Assembly (NCBI GenBank): GCA_964577515.1
Contig: CAZNZN010000012.1
Location: 1 to 13,326, forward strand
DNA: 13,326 bases
Reading direction: 5' to 3'
DNA from: UBA4124 sp964577515
Lineage (GTDB): Bacteria; Patescibacteriota; Minisyncoccia; Phycocordibacterales; UBA9973
A program made the translations under genes and the position numbers. Shown here in pieces: positions 6,303 through 13,110 of the stretch (the stretch's first letter is position 1; the number at the start of each line of letters is the position of its first letter). The notes beneath the pieces were generated by a model. The model searched no databases, was not told the origin of the DNA, and saw only the letters and a program-made list of their open reading frames with translations.

Positions 6303-6960
6303 CTCGCTTTTTAGCTTCGTTTCGCTCAAAAAGGTATGTGTTTATATTTAAATTTTCTTTGTGGACTTTTGTAGCGATTGTCTTCCCGACAAAACGCCAG
6401 TGCCACGGCTCGTTAGGAATTCCGGTGATGGTTTCATCACGAGCAGAAAAGCTTTGTACGAAGCCATACTCATGCGCATGCATAGTCATCCATGTATACA
6501 TAGTGGTACTACCAAATGCTTCATCCTCTTTTGCTTCAAGGATATGAAGATCAACTGTAGTTCCTAGTTGGTGTTCTGAGCGTCCAGGAATAGCTGAGAA
6601 CTCAGGACGAGTTGTTGCAAAATACTGTTGTGTTTCGAAACTACGCCACGCTGAGGTAATGATAAGTGTCTGCCCAGTTGCACTCTTTGCAGCAGTATAA
6701 AGCTGTTTAAAAGCGGTATATGTTTGCTTTGTAAGGCAACGAGGTGCTCTATTTTTCACATAGGACGGATCAATCAAAACCAACGTGCTTGGTATATGCT
6801 TTCCAAGCGTAGCGTCCTGTGCAAAGAAAGAAAAGAAAATGTAGTTTATTTTTTTCTGCGCACGAGGTGGTGTCGGACAACGTACGGCCGCTGCGTAGAC
6901 CGGCGCAACAAAAAGCACCACCCCAACAAAAACGCTGACAATAAGTGGTGCTTTTTTCAT
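6292..6960 (-). CDS. VanY-like D-alanyl-D-alanine carboxypeptidase (M15B/LAS family), exported
   Basis: The 222-aa protein has a Sec signal (MKKAPLIVSVFVGVVLFVAP, probable cleavage near Ala23-Ala25) and the complete zinc site of M15B peptidases. This comprises the SAWRS motif with Arg106, RSEHQLGTTVD giving His130 and Asp137, and NEPWHWRF giving catalytic Glu184 and zinc ligand His187. It should trim the terminal D-Ala from peptidoglycan stem peptides outside the membrane. Cys28 and Cys75 could form a disulfide. It follows ftsH by 8 nt on the same strand, but the TATAAT just upstream of its ATG suggests its own leaderless transcript. Its 3' end overlaps the convergent 158-aa gene. Resistance to vancomycin should not be assumed, since housekeeping members share these motifs. 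Confidence 0.92.
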   Translation of the reverse strand: MKKAPLIVSVFVGVVLFVAPVYAAAVRCPTPPRAQKKINYIFFSFFAQDATLGKHIPSTLVLIDPSYVKNRAPRCLTKQTYTAFKQLYTAAKSATGQTLIITSAWRSFETQQYFATTRPEFSAIPGRSEHQLGTTVDLHILEAKEDEAFGSTTMYTWMTMHAHEYGFVQSFSARDETITGIPNEPWHWRFVGKTIATKVHKENLNINTYLFERNEAKKRAIR

Positions 6961-6967
6961 ATAGAGT

Positions 6968-6973
6968 ATTATA
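6968..6973 (-). promoter_or_regulatory. -10 box of carboxypeptidase gene, embedded in ftsH stop
   Basis: TATAAT (6973-6968 minus), 7 nt before the ATG at 6960. The TAA stop of ftsH (6971-6969) lies inside the hexamer. Confidence 0.55.
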
Positions 6974-8888
6974 CCTTCTTTTTCTTCGGCTCTTTTTTCT
7001 TTGGATGAATACCAAGACCTATGATCAGTGCATCGTACTCATTTTGTTCCAATGTTTCTACTTCAATCAGTTTATCCGCAATCGCATCAAGTGCCTTACG
7101 GTGTGTCGTGAGTACTTCTGTCGCTCGAGTATATGCATCTTTTATGATTTTCTCTACCTCAGCATCGATAAGCGCACTCATCTTCTCTGAGTACTCTTTA
7201 CTATTTACTGCAGCTCCATACAATGCTCGCCCGCCATCGTTCTCAAGGGCTATAGGACCAATATGGTCACTCATCCCCCACCGAGTCACCATTGCGCGAG
7301 CAAGATTGGTCAACGTCTGCAAGTCGCCAGAAGGTCCAGTAGTGATATCACCAAACACCATCTTTTCGGCAACATATCCTCCGAGAGACATCGCGATATC
7401 ATCCAGAAACTCTTGACGTGTTTGCAGCTTCTTTTCTTCAAGAGGAAGTTTGAGCGTATATCCTCCTGCGCTTCCACGAGAAACGATAGTTACCTTGTGC
7501 ACAGGATCGGCATCAGGAAGGACTGACGCAATAAGTGCGTGTCCAGCCTCATGATACGCAACTACTTTCTTTTCATGCTCAGTGAGAAGATGGCTCTTTC
7601 GCTCTGGGCCAAGCATCACCTTTTCAATAGAACGAATAAGATCGAACTGGGCAACCGCCTTTCTATTTTCGCGCGCAGCGAGAATAGCCCCTTCATTCAT
7701 AAGCGAGTAAAGATCTGCCCCCGAGAACCCTGGCGTACGCTCTGCAACAACAGTCAGGTTTACATCTTCGGCAAGTGGCTTCTTTTTTGCATGAACGGCT
7801 AGTATTTCTTCTCGATCTCGCCGATCAGGAAGATCGAGTGTTACTCTACGATCAAAACGCCCCGGTCGAAGCAATGCAGGATCAAGCACATCGCTTCTGT
7901 TGGTAGCCGCCATAACGATAACCTTATCATTTGGTTCAAATCCATCCATTTCGACAAGGATTTGGTTGAGTGTTTGTTCGCGTTCATCATTTCCACCACC
8001 GTATCCAGTGCCCCGAACTCGTCCTACCGCATCTATCTCATCGACGAAAATAATCGCAGGTGATGCTCGTTTTGCCATTTTAAAAAGATCACGAACACGT
8101 GAAGCACCAACACCAACAAACATCTCAACAAACTCACTTCCAGAAAGATGGAAAAACGGCACTCCTGCCTCTCCTGCTACCGCACGAGCAAGGAGTGTTT
8201 TCCCTGTACCAGGCGCTCCAGTAAGAAGCACTCCTTTTGGAATTTGCGCTCCTATATCAAGAAACTTTTTTGGGTTTCGCAAAAAATCTACTATTTCTTT
8301 AAGTTCCTCTTTTGCCTCTCGAGCTCCAGCAACATCTTTGAAGGCGACTTTATTATTCTTATCGTTTGGATCAGTAACTCGAGCTTTTGATTGCCCAAAA
8401 GAAAATGCTTGCATCCCGGCCCCCTTTGCTTGGCGTGTAAGCATCCAAAAGAAAAATCCGATAAGTATAACAGGGAGAAGTATCGGAAGAATGTTAAGCA
8501 AGAAAAATGCAAAACCGCTCTGTGATACAACACTGATATCAACAGCGCTTATTTTTGACTCTTCAACACCATAGGCACCAAGTGTCTCAATGATACTTGC
8601 ATTTGCTTCTTTCTTCGAGCGAAGAACGGTATCATCATTTTTTGTAATAGAGAGGTCTTGTCCGTCAACACTAATAGTTTTTATTTCTCCTGCTGAAACA
8701 AGTCGAGCAACCTGAGAAAGTGCTACTACTTCTGGTTTTTTCCCGACACTATCTGCAATCGCTCCATACAACCCAATAATGATTGCAAAAATCATAAGTG
8801 CTGAAAAAAGATACGACCCAATACTGCGCTTTGGTGGAAGCGGTTTTTTCTGTGGAGGAACTGGTCCCCCGTGTTGTTTCTTAGCCAT
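6969..8888 (-). CDS. ftsH: ATP-dependent zinc metalloprotease FtsH
   Basis: This 639-aa membrane-bound AAA+ protease degrades misfolded and regulatory proteins as a hexamer. Visible in order are a Pro/Lys-rich N terminus, TM1 (about 26-45), an extracytoplasmic domain, TM2 (about 127-151), Walker A GAPGTGKT (224-231) and Walker B IIFVDE (279-284). The SRH region NRSDVLDPALLRPGRFD and the zinc site HEAGH (446-450) follow. The tail after about residue 630 is lysine-rich. The start is set at 8888 (MAKKQHGG) because the frame extending to 8903 reads through a TATAAT box ending 6 nt before this ATG. It lies 35 nt after pepF on the same strand and 8 nt before the carboxypeptidase gene. Confidence 0.97.
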   Translation of the reverse strand: MAKKQHGGPVPPQKKPLPPKRSIGSYLFSALMIFAIIIGLYGAIADSVGKKPEVVALSQVARLVSAGEIKTISVDGQDLSITKNDDTVLRSKKEANASIIETLGAYGVEESKISAVDISVVSQSGFAFFLLNILPILLPVILIGFFFWMLTRQAKGAGMQAFSFGQSKARVTDPNDKNNKVAFKDVAGAREAKEELKEIVDFLRNPKKFLDIGAQIPKGVLLTGAPGTGKTLLARAVAGEAGVPFFHLSGSEFVEMFVGVGASRVRDLFKMAKRASPAIIFVDEIDAVGRVRGTGYGGGNDEREQTLNQILVEMDGFEPNDKVIVMAATNRSDVLDPALLRPGRFDRRVTLDLPDRRDREEILAVHAKKKPLAEDVNLTVVAERTPGFSGADLYSLMNEGAILAARENRKAVAQFDLIRSIEKVMLGPERKSHLLTEHEKKVVAYHEAGHALIASVLPDADPVHKVTIVSRGSAGGYTLKLPLEEKKLQTRQEFLDDIAMSLGGYVAEKMVFGDITTGPSGDLQTLTNLARAMVTRWGMSDHIGPIALENDGGRALYGAAVNSKEYSEKMSALIDAEVEKIIKDAYTRATEVLTTHRKALDAIADKLIEVETLEQNEYDALIIGLGIHPKKKEPKKKKV

Positions 8889-8894
8889 AAAGGC

Positions 8895-8900
8895 ATTATA
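8895..8900 (-). promoter_or_regulatory. -10 box of ftsH
   Basis: Consensus TATAAT (8900-8895 minus) in the 35-nt pepF-ftsH gap, 6 nt before the ATG at 8888; no convincing -35. It decides the ftsH start and predicts a leaderless mRNA. Confidence 0.6.
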
Positions 8901-8923
8901 CACAAAAAGCGTATTTTCGTGAG

Positions 8924-10699
8924 CTATAGCAACTTTTCTTTCTTTGCTAAACGTTCAAGTTTTTTGATGTCATTCACTATATCCTTTAATCCTGCCTCAA
9001 AGAATGACGGGTCTGTTGTATCAATACCAGCCTGTTTGAAAATATCCCTTGGAGAAGCTGATCCACCTGCAGCCATGAACTCTTCTACTTTTTCTATATA
9101 CGTTGCATCTTTTTTCCATGAAGCATACAGTCCTTTGCTCACCAACAATCCGTATGCGTATGTAATAGTGTAAAAAGGAGAACGTAGGTGGGACCACGAT
9201 ACATACTGCAGCCCGTCATCGTCTGAAAGATGAAACGCTTGTCCAAGGTACTGAGACATATGTGTCACAAGAAGCTGTTGTATTTCGAGCGAAGAAAGAT
9301 ACCCCTTACCTGCTGCCATTTCATGCAGCTCTTTCTCAAAAGAATAAAATGCTGTCTGGCGAAAAATAGTAGTAATATCTCGAAGGATTTTTCCATGCAG
9401 ATATATGACCGCTTCTTTTCCGGACAACTTTTCTGCTATGTGATCAGCAAAAAGTTGTTCGAAAAAAGTACTTGCAACCTCTGCAGTAGCCGTTGTGTAG
9501 TGTCGATAATGTTCTGGCTGTTTTTGTGCGTACTCAGTATGAAATGCATGCCCCATTTCATGTGCAAGTGTTTCTGCAGAGTGTAGGTCCTCTGTATGAT
9601 TGAGAAGGATAAAAGTAGGATTTCCTATTGTCCCAACACAATACCCACCTGATTTTTTATGCACTCGAGGAAATACATCTATTTGTCCATTGCTGAGAAA
9701 ATGGTCGAGCAGTTGCACATAACTGCCTCCCGCTTTATTAAATGCCTCTCGAACAAGGTGTACTGTTTTTTTGAAATCAAAACGTTCTCGTACGCGACCT
9801 AGAGACACCTGTCGATCAGCATAAGAAAGTTTCTCAAGTCCCAAAAGTTTTGCATGCAGAGTGTAAAAGCGACGAACATAGGGTGCATAGGTTTCTACCA
9901 ACCTAACAATCGTCGTCACCGTCTGCTCATCAAGTTCATGACTCATCAATGCTGCTGTCGTCACAGCGCTGTACCCTCTTCTCTCATCAAGGATTTTCTT
10001 ATAGGTGATGATCGCATTTATCTCTCCTTCAGCAATAAGGGCGGATTCTTTGTATGCGCTAGTGATTTTTTTATATAATATCTCTCGGTCTTTTTTCTGA
10101 AGTTCCTTAAGTATATCTTCCGCTTGTGACAAAGGCATTTTCTTTCCTTTATATACCACTGTCTGTGCAGTACGTAGTTTGGTACTTGTATCAATCCAAA
10201 ATGACACCCCTGGTTGCGCAAGAAGTCCCGAAAGTTGTTCCTCTTTTTCTGAAAGCATATATTTTGCTTGCAGAAATATTCTCTCAAGCATATACCGGTA
10301 TTTCTTTAATGGTGGGTACGAAAGAAACGTTTTCTGTTGCTCTTTGGGAATCGTGCCAATAGTAAGATCAAAAAAAACCAGCCTATTTGCAGCAACAGTA
10401 AGTCGCTGTTCGTACTTTGCTAGAAGCGCTCGAGCAGTATCGTTGTTAGTTTGTATTTCTGTAAGAAGAAATAAGTACAGTAACGGCCTACTCTCAGCTA
10501 TAGTCGATTGGACTTTTTCAATATGCTCAAGAGCAGCAAAAAGGTGTGCTGGACTAGTAATGAACTTTCTGTTTTTATATTTTTTTTCCAAAAGAATCAT
10601 TGATTCCTCCAATACCATCACATCTTTCTCAATACGAGGATCTTCTAAACCACCATATAAGAGTGAGAGGTCCCAGGTCATGCCGTCAGCCGTTTTCAT
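8924..10699 (-). CDS. pepF: oligoendopeptidase F (M3 family metallopeptidase)
   Basis: The 591-aa cytoplasmic zinc peptidase hydrolyses short oligopeptides. The active-site helix carries HEMGHAFH, with zinc ligands His380 and His384 and catalytic Glu381. The third ligand is likely Glu407 in TTATAEVASTFFEQ. The N-terminal helical domain and the late aromatic-rich segment (SWSHLRSPFYTITYAYG) that lines the substrate channel in M3 enzymes are present, and length is normal for PepF (about 600). The start at 10699 (MKTADGMTWDL) is chosen over the in-frame GTG at 10708 because that codon abuts and partly overlaps the TATAGT box (10712-10707). It is divergent from smpB over a very short shared promoter region and is followed by ftsH. 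Confidence 0.95.
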   Translation of the reverse strand: MKTADGMTWDLSLLYGGLEDPRIEKDVMVLEESMILLEKKYKNRKFITSPAHLFAALEHIEKVQSTIAESRPLLYLFLLTEIQTNNDTARALLAKYEQRLTVAANRLVFFDLTIGTIPKEQQKTFLSYPPLKKYRYMLERIFLQAKYMLSEKEEQLSGLLAQPGVSFWIDTSTKLRTAQTVVYKGKKMPLSQAEDILKELQKKDREILYKKITSAYKESALIAEGEINAIITYKKILDERRGYSAVTTAALMSHELDEQTVTTIVRLVETYAPYVRRFYTLHAKLLGLEKLSYADRQVSLGRVRERFDFKKTVHLVREAFNKAGGSYVQLLDHFLSNGQIDVFPRVHKKSGGYCVGTIGNPTFILLNHTEDLHSAETLAHEMGHAFHTEYAQKQPEHYRHYTTATAEVASTFFEQLFADHIAEKLSGKEAVIYLHGKILRDITTIFRQTAFYSFEKELHEMAAGKGYLSSLEIQQLLVTHMSQYLGQAFHLSDDDGLQYVSWSHLRSPFYTITYAYGLLVSKGLYASWKKDATYIEKVEEFMAAGGSASPRDIFKQAGIDTTDPSFFEAGLKDIVNDIKKLERLAKKEKLL

Positions 10700-10706
10700 A
10701 CCCACC

Positions 10707-10736
10707 ACTATACCAAACTCATGGTAGGATTGTCAT
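10707..10736 (-). promoter_or_regulatory. promoter of pepF
   Basis: On the minus strand ATGACA (10736-10731), 18-nt spacer, TGG-TATAGT (10712-10707), 7 nt before the ATG at 10699. It overlaps the divergent smpB promoter. Confidence 0.6.
10723..10730 (+). promoter_or_regulatory. extended -10 promoter of smpB
   Basis: TGG-like extension plus TAGGAT (10725-10730), 6 nt before the ATG at 10737. Its expected -35 position falls in the pepF -10 and start region. Confidence 0.45.
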
Positions 10737-11171
10737 ATGAGTCTCATAGAGAACAAAAAAGCATCATTTGACTATACGTTTCTTGATACGTATGAAGCAG
10801 GGATTGAACTTCTTGGTACTGAAGTGAAGTCACTTCGGGCACACCATGGGTCACTCTCTGGTGCTTATGTCGCAACTGTCGGCGGAGAACTTGTGCTTCT
10901 AGGAGCACACATACCAGCATGGCAAGAAAAAAACTCACCCACAACATATGACCCTTATCGAACTCGAAAACTGCTCGTACACAAAAAAGAACTCTACACT
11001 ATCTTGAAGGCACTCCAGACAAAAGGATTGACAGTGGTGCCTATATCGTTGTACAGTAAAGGTCGCTACTTGAAGGCACAAATCGCCGTAGCAAAAGGAA
11101 AAAAGACCTTTGATAAACGTGAGAGTATTAAGAAGCGCGATCTTGATCGAGAAGCTCGTCGCGGTGAATAA
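10737..11171 (+). CDS. smpB: SsrA-binding protein SmpB
   Basis: This 144-aa protein binds the tRNA-like domain of tmRNA and delivers it to ribosomes stalled on broken mRNAs. Family signatures are N-KKASFDY at the start, the GIELLGTEVKSLR motif (22-34) with GAYV and the LGAHI strand, then DPYRTRKLLVHKKEL. The basic tail (GKKTFDKRESIKKRD, then LDREARRG) inserts into the mRNA channel in characterised SmpB. Length is typical (about 150). The start at 10737 follows a -10 box by 6 nt. The tmRNA gene begins 14 nt after its stop, so protein and RNA partner are adjacent and may be co-transcribed. Confidence 0.97.
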   Translation: MSLIENKKASFDYTFLDTYEAGIELLGTEVKSLRAHHGSLSGAYVATVGGELVLLGAHIPAWQEKNSPTTYDPYRTRKLLVHKKELYTILKALQTKGLTVVPISLYSKGRYLKAQIAVAKGKKTFDKRESIKKRDLDREARRGE

Positions 11172-11185
11172 TACCTACTATATAT

Positions 11186-11572
11186 GGGGATGCTTGGTAT
11201 CGACAGGAAGGTCTGTGGGTACGGTATGCATGCCGAGCATGAGCGTACTCTCGTAAACCGTCGCTCACAAGATAACTGCAAACAGTTTTTCTTCTAAGGT
11301 AAAGTCTCCATTTGCTGGAAACTTTGCTCTTGCGTTCGCGTAATACGCCAACGCTCGTGTCACATTGCTTGATACTCAATAAAGCACGTGTGGCAACATG
11401 ATGATTGAGTGTAGAGCGCACTTCGCGTTTCAGAAGTGCCTTGAATACAACGAAACTCGCGCACCTACATTTGGTACTCTTTTAGTACTGCGTTAAACAC
11501 ACAAGAGCTACTACGCATGGAGACTACCTACTCCGCCTTCCCTGCACGGGGGTTCGATTCCCCCCATCTCCA
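11186..11572 (+). ncRNA. ssrA: tmRNA (ssrA), one-piece
   Basis: The 5' end GGGGATG pairs with the 3' CATCTCC (11565-11571) as the 7-bp acceptor stem with one G-U pair; the discriminator is A11572. GGTATCGACAGG and GCATGCCGAGCATGAG follow the pattern of bacterial tmRNA 5' domains. The 3' end carries a T arm CGGGGGTTCGATTCCCCCC. CCA is not encoded (CAT follows A11572). The reading frame for the tag lies at 11278-11343, and the middle section would hold the pseudoknots. Possible upstream -10 boxes (near 11172-11181) exist, but read-through from smpB with 5' processing is also possible. The last 3 nt form the start of a 101-bp repeat, and the recombinase frame overlaps the final 49 nt in antisense. 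Confidence 0.95.
11278..11343 (+). other. tmRNA proteolysis-tag reading frame (21 aa)
   Basis: The resume codon is GCA at 11278. The frame starts ANSFSSKVKS, ends NFALAFA and stops at TAA 11341-11343. The Ala-Asn start and Ala-Leu-Ala-Phe-Ala end match the general form of ssrA degrons, although the end differs from the common Leu-Ala-Ala. Confidence 0.85.
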
Positions 11573-13098
11573 CATAAAGAAACTTCGCCGAAAAAATCGG
11601 TCGCGCGCTCCCGCGCGGTATAAAGTAGAGGGTGAGTAAAATCCCCGCCGGAATTGGAAACAAAAGCGAATTCGGTGGGTGGGCAAAATGAGAAATATAT
11701 GGACTTGTCTCGCAATTGCGGGTTCGTTCCAATTTTTTTGAAATAGTCACGAATTTCAAAAAAATTGTCGAGTGAACGCAATTGCGAGGCTTTTTTCATA
11801 TCCAAAATCCATTCCCGCAAGGGTTCGACCCAATTCTTTCTTTCGGCTCGGACAGATTGTAACCTTTGAGCAAGAGACACCTTTTTCCTCATCAACTCGT
11901 CTTTTTTCACAATATAATTTTCTTTTGGAATATTTCCATCTAAATATAAATCGATAAGGTTGTCGAGCTTTTTCTGCGTCTCTTGCTCATTCTGCCTAAT
12001 CTGTTCAAGTAAACTTCCAGATAAATACTTTTCACTTTTCTCCCATTCGTCCGTTTTCTTTAACATAAAATCAGTCCATTCATCTGGAAGAGAGATTTTT
12101 TGGAGCTGTTCCTTTAACTCTAGAACGAGTAAATCCTCTCGCAAATATTTTTGGCTACATTTTCCTTTCTTCTTCGTACAACGATAATAACGATAACGAC
12201 CACCAAGTTTACCTGTCGCCCACTGAGCAGTGATCATACTTCCACATTCACCACACTTTAATAATCCTGTGAAAGGAAAATTGTGACCTTCTTTTAATTT
12301 GCGATGATGAGATCGTTCTTTCAATCTTTTCTGCACAGCTTCAAATAAATCTGAAGAAAGAATTGGAGGAAAGCTTCCATCAAAATATTCGCCCTTGTGC
12401 TTCGCAAGACCTAGATATCCTTTTTCAGTAAGAATACGATAGATGGAAGCTTTCCCAAGTGGCGTTCCGGACCTTGTTGTAACTCCGTGCAAAGCCAAAA
12501 ACTCCGCCATCGATTTGAAGCCGTGGTGTCCTTTTGAAAATTCTTTGAAAGCGCGAATAATAATCTTGGATCTCACTGGATCAGGTTCGATATTCCTCGT
12601 TCGCGAATTGTTCACATAACCAAAAGGCGCTCTGGTTAGCCACTCACCACGGCGGAGTTTTTGGCGGATACCTCGATCAATATTTTGTTTCAAATTATCA
12701 GAATAATATTTGGATTGTCCGAACGCCACTTGAAGCATAAACAGCCCTTGCGGGGTAGGTTCAAACCAAAATGTCGGAAAGCGTAAAGAAACCAATTTGG
12801 TCGTGTCTACAGCGTAAATAACACGCCCTCCGTCGATACTATTTCTCGCTAGTCGGTCAGGGTGCCAAGCGAGAATACCAACGCCGTTCATACTTTCAAC
12901 CTTCGACATCATTTCGTTAAATTTCTCACGACCTGGTTTCTTTGCGCTTTTTGACTCTTGAAATTCCTCAATAATTTCAAGATTTTCTTTACGCGCGAAT
13001 TCGTGTAATTCAAACAACTGAGCTTCAATACTCATAATCTGATGATCTTCATCCTCAGTTGATTTTCGCGCGTATAGAAAATATTTTGGTTTAATCAT
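11524..13098 (-). CDS. large serine recombinase/site-specific integrase, 3' end running into tmRNA
   Basis: The 524-aa frame has the layout of large serine recombinases. An N-terminal resolvase domain carries the YARKST motif with catalytic Ser13, MSIEAQ (22-27) and the arginine-bearing WHPDRLARNS (79-87). A recombinase domain spans about 150-265 (GEWLTRAPFGYV onward). A zinc ribbon follows with Cys282, Cys285, Cys307 and Cys314, then a coiled coil (about 365-425). FFEIRDYFKKIG and KSIYFSF (465-471) look like a normal family C terminus. Residues 477-510 come from the 101-bp repeat and the last roughly 15 are antisense tmRNA 3' end, so the final 45-50 residues are probably a by-product of insertion. 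The start at 13098 has only a weak candidate -10 (TAACTA, 7 nt upstream). Confidence 0.92.
   Translation of the reverse strand: MIKPKYFLYARKSTEDEDHQIMSIEAQLFELHEFARKENLEIIEEFQESKSAKKPGREKFNEMMSKVESMNGVGILAWHPDRLARNSIDGGRVIYAVDTTKLVSLRFPTFWFEPTPQGLFMLQVAFGQSKYYSDNLKQNIDRGIRQKLRRGEWLTRAPFGYVNNSRTRNIEPDPVRSKIIIRAFKEFSKGHHGFKSMAEFLALHGVTTRSGTPLGKASIYRILTEKGYLGLAKHKGEYFDGSFPPILSSDLFEAVQKRLKERSHHRKLKEGHNFPFTGLLKCGECGSMITAQWATGKLGGRYRYYRCTKKKGKCSQKYLREDLLVLELKEQLQKISLPDEWTDFMLKKTDEWEKSEKYLSGSLLEQIRQNEQETQKKLDNLIDLYLDGNIPKENYIVKKDELMRKKVSLAQRLQSVRAERKNWVEPLREWILDMKKASQLRSLDNFFEIRDYFKKIGTNPQLRDKSIYFSFCPPTEFAFVSNSGGDFTHPLLYTARERATDFFGEVSLCGDGGNRTPVQGRRSR
11570..11670 (+). repeat. 101-bp inverted repeat, left copy
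   Basis: Identical over all 101 bp to the reverse complement of 13179-13279. It starts with the last CC and discriminator A of tmRNA. It includes two adjacent hairpins: CCGA-AAAAA-TCGG (11588-11600) and CGCGCG-CTCC-CGCGCG (11602-11617). It encodes recombinase residues 477-510 on the minus strand. Confidence 0.95.
11686..11706 (+). repeat. 21-bp inverted repeat block, left copy
   Basis: Perfect reverse complement of 13132-13152. It encodes the KSIYFSF stretch of the recombinase. It is separated from the 101-bp block by 15 nt here but by 26 nt, diverged, in the right copy. Confidence 0.85.
11709..11788. repeat. 80-nt imperfect palindrome inside recombinase gene
   Basis: The inner arms CAATTTTTTTGAAAT (11730-11744) and ATTTCAAAAAAATTG (11753-11767) pair over 15 bp around an 8-nt loop. 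The outer arms CTCGCAATTGCG (11709-11720) and CGCAATTGCGAG (11777-11788) pair over 12 bp. Inner and outer parts are separated by symmetric 9-nt unpaired segments. Each outer arm itself contains the 10-bp palindrome CGCAATTGCG. The segment encodes recombinase residues about 438-464. Confidence 0.9.
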
Positions 13099-13110
13099 AT
13101 AATTTTAGTT

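Noticed and set aside
7900..8574. 224-aa plus-strand open frame
   Set aside because: Antisense to the conserved AAA+ core of ftsH; Ser/Pro/Arg-rich composition is that of a shadow frame and no promoter fits.
10179..10727. 182-aa plus-strand open frame
   Set aside because: Antisense to pepF and running into its promoter; no recognisable motif.
11511..11759. 82-aa minus-strand frame with GGIEPPCREGG
   Set aside because: Lies over the tmRNA 3' end and the repeat; this type of peptide is a familiar by-product of reading structured RNA genes in antisense.
11709..11788. DGR-type template/variable repeat or CRISPR-like array
   Set aside because: The repeated blocks are exactly identical or deleted, with no adenine-biased changes, no reverse transcriptase and no regular spacing of direct repeats.
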